40,744 nt of DNA from Desulfovibrio sp. (GTDB taxonomy: Bacteria; Desulfobacterota; Desulfovibrionia; Desulfovibrionales; Desulfovibrionaceae). The translations under genes and the position numbers were made by a program. The stretch covers positions 3,024 through 43,767 of the forward strand of contig NZ_JAAVBE010000011.1 in the NCBI RefSeq assembly GCF_014803725.1. The letters run 5' to 3'. Below the pieces are notes generated by a model, which was not told the origin of the DNA, ran no database searches, and was given only the letters and a program-made list of their open reading frames with translations. This document shows positions 36,647 through 40,744 of this stretch, piece after piece (position 1 is the first letter of the stretch; every line of letters begins with the position of its first letter).

Positions 36647-37192
36647 ATGCCCGAATGTCTGAAATCCGAGGAATTCCGGCGCAGGGTCATGCTGGCCGTG
36701 CTGATCGGCGTCATCATCGGCATCATCGGCGCCATCGTCAAATTTGGCTGGGAAGTGCCCTTCCCGCCGCGCACGCCGCTGCGCGACGCCACCAACCCGC
36801 CGCAGGAGCTGTTGCAGCAGCTGGGCTTCTCGTACCAGTTCACCCACATGACCTATATGTTCAGCGACACCCCGAGGCCGATCGTAAGCTTTGTGGTGCA
36901 TTTCGCGTTTTCCATCGGCATCGGCATCATTTACGCGGTGATCGCCGAGTACAAGCCCATCATCAAGCTCTGGCAGGGCGTGGCCTTCGGTATCCTCGTG
37001 TGGTTCGTCTTTCATGTGGTGCTCATGCCGCTCATGGGCACGGTGCCCGCGCCGTGGGACCAGCCCTTTGACGAGCATTTCTCGGAATTTTTCGGACACG
37101 CCTTCTGGATGTGGGTGATGGAACTCTGCCGGCGCGATTTGCGCAACCGCATGACCCACGAGATCGAGCCGCCGGTGCCGCGTATCTTCTAG
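36647..37192 (+). CDS. YagU-like (DUF1440) inner membrane protein
   Basis: A 181-residue membrane protein with three to four helices (about 14-34, 81-100, 108-130 and 145-160). VMLAVLIGVIIGIIGAIVKFGWEVPFPPRTP, broken at the membrane edge by Pro-rich sequence, and the PWDQPFDEHFSEFFGHAFWMW segment match the YagU family, linked to acid resistance in E. coli. The role here is inferred only from homology. The start at 36647 has GAGGG about 9 nt upstream. It lies 62 bp after the previous gene. Confidence 0.82.
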   Translation: MPECLKSEEFRRRVMLAVLIGVIIGIIGAIVKFGWEVPFPPRTPLRDATNPPQELLQQLGFSYQFTHMTYMFSDTPRPIVSFVVHFAFSIGIGIIYAVIAEYKPIIKLWQGVAFGILVWFVFHVVLMPLMGTVPAPWDQPFDEHFSEFFGHAFWMWVMELCRRDLRNRMTHEIEPPVPRIF

Positions 37193-37225
37193 GGCGCCTT
37201 TCCCACCGCCACCACTTCGAGCCTT

Positions 37226-37269
37226 AAAGAAAAGCAGGCCCGGGAAGTTGTTGCGACAGCTTCCCGGGC
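37226..37269 (-). terminator. Terminator after the BON lipoprotein gene
   Basis: GCCCGGGAAG (37238-37247) pairs perfectly with 37260-37269. On the minus strand it is followed by CTGCTTTTCTTT. The stem also lies just past the YagU-like gene on the plus strand. Confidence 0.7.
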
Positions 37270-37296
37270 TTCATTCCTTAATAACCAGTGTCAGCG

Positions 37297-37932
37297 CTAG
37301 GTGCTCGGGAGTTCGCGCTCCTCAACGGGGGCGCCCCCGCCGGAAGTGCCCTGGGAGCCGGAAGGCTGCGTCGCCGGCGCTGTTTGCGGCAGCATGAGAT
37401 AACTCGTCACCGAGGTCACGCCCTTGACGCGGCGGGCCACCCGGATGGCGAGCTGCTTTTCCGCGTCGTCCTGCACCACGCCCAACAGCACCACGCGGCC
37501 GGCATTGACCTCGGTGTCGATGCGCGTGGAGGAGAGGCCCTTGGTGCCGATGAGGTCGGCGCGCAGGCTCGTGGCGAGGGCCACGTTGCCGGTGTCGCTC
37601 TTGGCGGGGGTGAACCAGTGCGGCGTGACCGAGCGCGGCTTGTAGCTTCTGGCGATGCTCACGGCCTTGGCCTGCATGTTCTTCGGCACCTCGCCCACCA
37701 AAAAGACATTGCCGTAGAAGCAGTAGACCGACACGGCCCATCCGCCGGTGAAGTCCGCCTGCATGAGCGCGGTCTTGATGCTGGTGGCCATGGCCTTGTC
37801 GTCGGCCATGGTGTCCATGAGGCGCTTGTCGTCATAGATGCCGTAGGCGCAGCCCTGGACGAGGGCGCAGACGAGGAGCAGCGCGGCCAAAAAGGCGGCG
37901 CGCACAGACGGGACAAAGGCAGCTTGGGGCAT
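37297..37932 (-). CDS. BON-domain lipoprotein
   Basis: A 211-residue lipoprotein with a signal peptide and lipobox ALVQGC (Cys28). Two BON-like domains follow (about 45-110 and 118-188), with patterns such as ATSIKTALMQADF...VFLVGEVP and NAGRVVLLGVVQDDAEKQLAIRVARRVKGVTSV. This resembles the outer membrane lipoprotein DolP (YraP) of E. coli, which binds phospholipid and supports envelope integrity. The C-terminal 20 residues are Gly/Ser-rich. The start has GGAGG 6 nt upstream. Repeat copy D begins about 45 bp upstream. Confidence 0.85.
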   Translation of the reverse strand: MPQAAFVPSVRAAFLAALLLVCALVQGCAYGIYDDKRLMDTMADDKAMATSIKTALMQADFTGGWAVSVYCFYGNVFLVGEVPKNMQAKAVSIARSYKPRSVTPHWFTPAKSDTGNVALATSLRADLIGTKGLSSTRIDTEVNAGRVVLLGVVQDDAEKQLAIRVARRVKGVTSVTSYLMLPQTAPATQPSGSQGTSGGGAPVEERELPST

Positions 37933-37977
37933 GGCGATCCTCCAAGAATTTTAGGCCGTTATACTTTTTCCACCATG

Positions 37978-38297
37978 GTTGAGGGTCTTCCACTTTCCGT
38001 CTGGAGCGCAGCGACAGACGGTGGCTGGTGCCGGAAGAATCCTAAAAAATAAGATTTTTTGGTTCCGACGCGCTAGCCGTTGGCGAGCTTGCGAGCCTTA
38101 CGGATAGCGACCGCGGTTCCGTTGACTGGCTGACGCGGTAACTAACTGCTGTCTCCATCCGTAGCTTCCTTCGTCGCAACGGCTGGAGCAAGGAAGATAA
38201 AAATTTCCGAAGGGAGTGTACTTAAGTACTCGACCGAGGAAATTTTTCTCTGACGCAGTCGGAACCAAAAAGGCTGTTTTTGACGGATAATTTCGGC
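37978..38297 (-). repeat. Modular structured intergenic repeat, copy D
   Basis: This is a minus-oriented copy between the BON gene and murA; 38272-38297 is the common 26-bp block. The outer hairpin arms are 38056-38069 (TTTTTGGTTCCGAC) and 38258-38271, a perfect 14-bp match with a sequence unlike copies A and C. The inner arms are 38199-38208 (AAAAATTTCC) and 38238-38247. The second structured module (about 38070-38190; AGCCGTTG/CAACGGCT and TACGGAT/ATCCGTA pairs) lies inside the outer stem, whereas in copy C it lies outside. The terminal hairpin is CCGTCT (37997-38002) with AGACGG (38016-38021). Confidence 0.87.
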
Positions 38298-38362
38298 GTC
38301 ATACAGGAGGCCGTGACAAAGGGCCGATGTTCGCATACGCGCCATTCGGGCGGCATGCCGCC

Positions 38363-39613
38363 TCACTCCGCCTCGCGGCGGATGCGGGCGCCCACGGCGC
38401 CCAGCTTGTCCTCGATGCGCTCGTAGCCTCGGTCGAGATGATAGATGCGGCGCACTTCCGTCACGCCCTGCGCCGCCAGCCCGGCCAGCACCAGGGACGC
38501 GCTGGCCCGAAGGTCCGAGGCCATGACCGGGGCGCCGGCAAGGTCCGCGCCCCCGCGCACCATGGCCGTATGCCCCGACACCCGGATACTCGCGCCCATG
38601 CGCATAAGCTCCTGCACATGCATGAAGCGGTTCTCGAAAATGCTTTCCTCCACCACGCCCGCGCCCTGGGCCACGCACATGAGGGCCATGATCTGCGCCT
38701 GCATGTCGGTGGGGAAGCCGGGATAGGGCTGCGTCTTCACGTCCACGCAGCTGAGGCGGCCCGCGCTTCTGGCGCGCACGCCGCCCGGCTCGGGCTCCAC
38801 CTCCATGCCCATGTCGCGCAGCTTGAGGATGACGGCCTCGAGCTCCGCATAAGGGCAGCCGCGCACATGGAGGTCGCCCCCGGTGATGCCCGCGGCCACG
38901 AGGAAGGTGCCGGCCTCGATGCGGTCGGGCATGACGGTATAGTCCGCGCCGTAGAGCGCGGGCACGCCCTGGATGCGGATGACGCCGGTGCCGTGGCCCT
39001 CGATCTGCGCGCCGCAGGCGATGAGGAATTCGGCGAGGTCGACAACTTCGGGCTCGCGCGCGGCGTTTTCGAGTATGGTCTCGCCCTCGGCGAGGCTCGC
39101 GGCCATGAGCAGGTTTTCCGTGCCGCCCACGGTGGGCATGTCGAAGGTGATGCGCGCGCCGGCAAGGCCCTCGCACTCGCCCACGATGTAGCCCTCCTCG
39201 AGCTCGAAGGTGGCGCCCATGAGCTCCAGCGCCTTGAGGTGCTGGTCCACGGGCCTGGCGCCGATGGCGCAGCCGCCCGGGAGCGCCACCCGCGCCCTGC
39301 CGATGCGCGCGAGCAGGGGCCCGAGGCAGAGCACCGAGGCGCGCATGGTGCGCACGAGGTCGTAGGGGGCTTCGGGCAAAAGCTCGCCCGGGGTGACAAA
39401 AACCTCGTCGTCCTCGCGCCGGCAGGCGCAGCCGAGGCGCCCGAGAAGGTCGAGGGTGGTGTCGATGTCGCGCAGGCGCGGCACATTGCGGAACGTGGAC
39501 GTGCCGTCCACGAGGATGGACGCGAAGAGGATGGGCAGGGCCGCGTTCTTGGAGCCGCTGACGCTGATGGCGCCGGCGAGCGGCACACCGCCCTCGATGA
39601 CGAGCTTGTCCAT
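38363..39613 (-). CDS. murA: UDP-N-acetylglucosamine 1-carboxyvinyltransferase
   Basis: A 416-residue cytoplasmic enzyme that adds enolpyruvate from PEP to UDP-GlcNAc, the first step of peptidoglycan synthesis and the target of fosfomycin. The start of the protein has the [14 protein letters not shown] motif with Lys22 and Asn23, and the catalytic Cys115 is in [33 protein letters not shown] and the closing [16 protein letters not shown] are typical. The Cys at 115 predicts ordinary fosfomycin chemistry. The start has GGGAGG 3 nt upstream. The 210 bp upstream (39614-39824) hold only the tRNA-His promoter. Confidence 0.97.
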   Translation of the reverse strand: MDKLVIEGGVPLAGAISVSGSKNAALPILFASILVDGTSTFRNVPRLRDIDTTLDLLGRLGCACRREDDEVFVTPGELLPEAPYDLVRTMRASVLCLGPLLARIGRARVALPGGCAIGARPVDQHLKALELMGATFELEEGYIVGECEGLAGARITFDMPTVGGTENLLMAASLAEGETILENAAREPEVVDLAEFLIACGAQIEGHGTGVIRIQGVPALYGADYTVMPDRIEAGTFLVAAGITGGDLHVRGCPYAELEAVILKLRDMGMEVEPEPGGVRARSAGRLSCVDVKTQPYPGFPTDMQAQIMALMCVAQGAGVVEESIFENRFMHVQELMRMGASIRVSGHTAMVRGGADLAGAPVMASDLRASASLVLAGLAAQGVTEVRRIYHLDRGYERIEDKLGAVGARIRREAE

Positions 39614-39784
39614 AGGCCTCCCGCCTGGTGCGCGGGCTGGCGCGCCCGCAGGGATGGATGGCGCACTCTAGGCCAGTTTCTAAAAAAAATCCAGAGTCGG
39701 CCGCGGCGTGGGGCTGCTTCTTATGGGAGGGGGGAGCGGGGAATGGGGCCTGTGCAAATCCGCGCCCTGCCGGGGAAAAAGGGC

Positions 39785-39813
39785 TTGCCAAAAGCCGGCC
39801 CCCTGTGTATGAA
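39785..39813 (+). promoter_or_regulatory. Promoter of tRNA-His
   Basis: TTGCCA (39785-39790), 17 bp, TATGAA (39808-39813), with the tRNA 5' end 12 bp downstream. Confidence 0.55.
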
Positions 39814-39824
39814 GGATGCCTTGC

Positions 39825-39901
39825 GGCGGAAGTAGCTCAGTTGGTAGAGCACCTGGTTGTGGCCCAGGTGGCCGTGGGTTCAAGTCCCATCTTTCGCCCC
39901 A
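39825..39901 (+). tRNA. tRNA-His (anticodon GTG)
   Basis: The cloverleaf has the extra 5' G (G-1, position 39825) paired to C73, a hallmark of tRNA-His. The D arm is AGTAGCTCAGTTGGTAGAGC, the anticodon loop TTGTGGC gives GTG, the T loop is GTTCAAGTC, and CCA is encoded. Confidence 0.95.
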
Positions 39902-39916
39902 GAAATTTCGCGCCAG

Positions 39917-39957
39917 AAAAAGCCCGCCGGAACCTTCGGCGGGCTTTCGGCGTTTTT
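39917..39957 (+). terminator. Terminator after tRNA-His
   Basis: AGCCCGCCG (39921-39929) pairs with CGGCGGGCT (39937-39945). TTT and, a few bases on, TTTTT follow. Confidence 0.75.
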
Positions 39958-40074
39958 GGAGTCCGGGGCGCCCGCGCCCCTGCCGATGCTGAGCCGCCGC
40001 GGCTGGACATCGGCCCCGGATTCTACTAAGAACAGGGCGCCGGCGCGGGCCTCCCCGCGCGGCATCCACCGCAT

Positions 40075-40151
<77 letters not shown>

Positions 40152-40161
40152 CGAATCCCTC

Positions 40162-40183
40162 CCCCGGCCTGGCCGGGGTTTTT
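40162..40183 (+). terminator. Terminator after tRNA-Pro
   Basis: CCCCGGCC and GGCCGGGG flank a single T, so the usable stem is about 6 bp with a 5-nt loop. TTTTT follows directly, 10 bp after the tRNA. Confidence 0.8.
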
Positions 40184-40324
40184 CGTTTCCCGGCCGCCCG
40201 CGCCTGCCGCCTCTCCGGCCCTTCCCGGGCGCCCGTCAAAAATCCGCTCCCGGGTGCCACCCTTCCCCGGGCGTCCCGCCGAAAATCGCCTCTATCTATT
40301 TGAAAATGCATGGCTTTTCAGAGA

Positions 40325-40340
40325 TGGAACAGTGCTTGCT
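40325..40340 (+). promoter_or_regulatory. Sigma-54 (-24/-12) promoter of flgB
   Basis: TGGAACAGTGCTTGCT has the GG-N10-GC spacing and a perfect TTGCT -12 box, 57 bp upstream of the flgB start. The rest of 40184-40324 shows no gene. Confidence 0.7.
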
Positions 40341-40397
40341 AATGAAGGGCACACAGCAAAGTCATGCCGGCAGATGCCGGGCCATGCGGGAGGCGTC

Positions 40398-40744
40398 ATG
40401 AAATCCATGTTCAACAGTCAGATCGGCCTGGTGGGCCGCGTGATGGACATGCAGCTCCAGCGGCAGAATGTCATCATGAGCAATCTTGCCAACATCGAGA
40501 CGCCCAACTACAAGCCGCGCGAGATCGCCTTCGAGAAAGAGCTGCAGAGCGCCCTCGGGCTGGATATGCGCGGCCGCATGAGCATCACGAGCCAGGGCCA
40601 CATGCCCGCGGCCTTCAACCCGGACAATTTCGGGCCCGAATGGTCCAAGCAGTTCAAGCCGCGCCAGATCCACGGCGAGGACCGCGTGCACCTGGACAAG
40701 GAAATGGCCAAGCACGCCAAGAACCAGCTCCAGTACACGGCGCT
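40398..40744 (+). CDS. flgB: Flagellar basal-body rod protein FlgB (partial)
   Basis: About 115 residues are visible before the right edge. The protein starts MKSMFNSQIGLVGRVMDMQL and has the rod-protein motif QNVIMSNLANIETPNYKPREIAFEKEL (in two overlapping parts near 24-48), followed by the late FlgB motif VHLDKEMAKHAKNQLQY. FlgB forms the cell-proximal part of the flagellar rod. The ATG at 40398 follows GGGAGG by 4 nt. A sigma-54 promoter precedes it, so it is probably the first gene of a basal-body operon continuing beyond the window. Confidence 0.95.
   Translation, partial: MKSMFNSQIGLVGRVMDMQLQRQNVIMSNLANIETPNYKPREIAFEKELQSALGLDMRGRMSITSQGHMPAAFNPDNFGPEWSKQFKPRQIHGEDRVHLDKEMAKHAKNQLQYTA

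Overview
This is a GC-rich bacterial chromosome segment. Its gene content fits a Desulfovibrio-like member of the Desulfovibrionaceae: a type III glutamine synthetase beside a split archaeal-type glutamate synthase, indolepyruvate:ferredoxin oxidoreductase, short CstA, MotE-like and FliJ flagellar proteins, tandem short flagellins, sigma-54 flagellar promoters and a NifX/NafY-family protein. The lineage is inferred from gene content and style, not from a marker-gene comparison. I see no prophage, transposase or CRISPR array; the window reads as core chromosome with many small operons.

Layout. 1-6312 (minus strand) is an ammonium-assimilation block: a NifA-like sigma-54 activator, glnN with a long AT-rich leader, then a class II glutamine amidotransferase and the first part of the Fe-S/FMN glutamate synthase subunit, which runs off the left edge. 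6377-9849 (minus) carries thiD, fliJ, a MotE-like gene and truA. 9959-14316 (minus) has cstA, iorB and iorA. 14846-19623 has a membrane TPR protein on the minus strand and, divergently, proA-nadD-TPR gene and a FUSC-family membrane protein. 19714-24731 has tRNA-Arg, ubiX with a UPF0173 hydrolase, a cyclophilin, mutY, a TtuA/TtcA-type tRNA thiolase and a DUF1269 protein. 24859-28497 is a flagellin locus: two nearly identical flagellins and a glycosyltransferase, with different promoter types in front of the two flagellins. 28617-31397 has a lipoprotein, a YdjM-like membrane protein, lgt and a NifX-like protein. 31482-37192 has purM-yccF, divergent from a run of a secreted Gly/Trp/Pro/Met-rich protein, an AmrS-type radical SAM enzyme, a CobO-like adenosyltransferase, a deoxyribosyltransferase-like protein and a YagU-like protein. 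37297-40744 has a BON lipoprotein, murA, tRNA-His, tRNA-Pro and the start of flgB behind a sigma-54 promoter.

The most unusual content is non-coding. Four intergenic copies (about 1756-1987, 12240-12366, 14407-14800, 37978-38297) belong to one modular repeat family. Three carry a large nested hairpin whose two arms change together between copies (TTTTCACTGCTGGC, TTTGCTGCTGGC and TTTTTGGTTCCGAC, each with a perfect partner arm). One copy lacks the hairpin cleanly, and a second structured module sits outside the hairpin in one copy and inside it in another. The second notable signal is a candidate small RNA on the plus strand between the two minus-strand flagellin genes, with its own promoter-like sequence and a 13-bp terminator stem ending in T5.

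Functional links: glnN, the GOGAT pieces and the regulator form the nitrogen-assimilation set. iorAB oxidises aryl-2-oxo acids with ferredoxin. The flagellar genes (fliJ, motE-like, flagellins, flgB) are dispersed over three sites and probably share sigma-54 and sigma-28 control.
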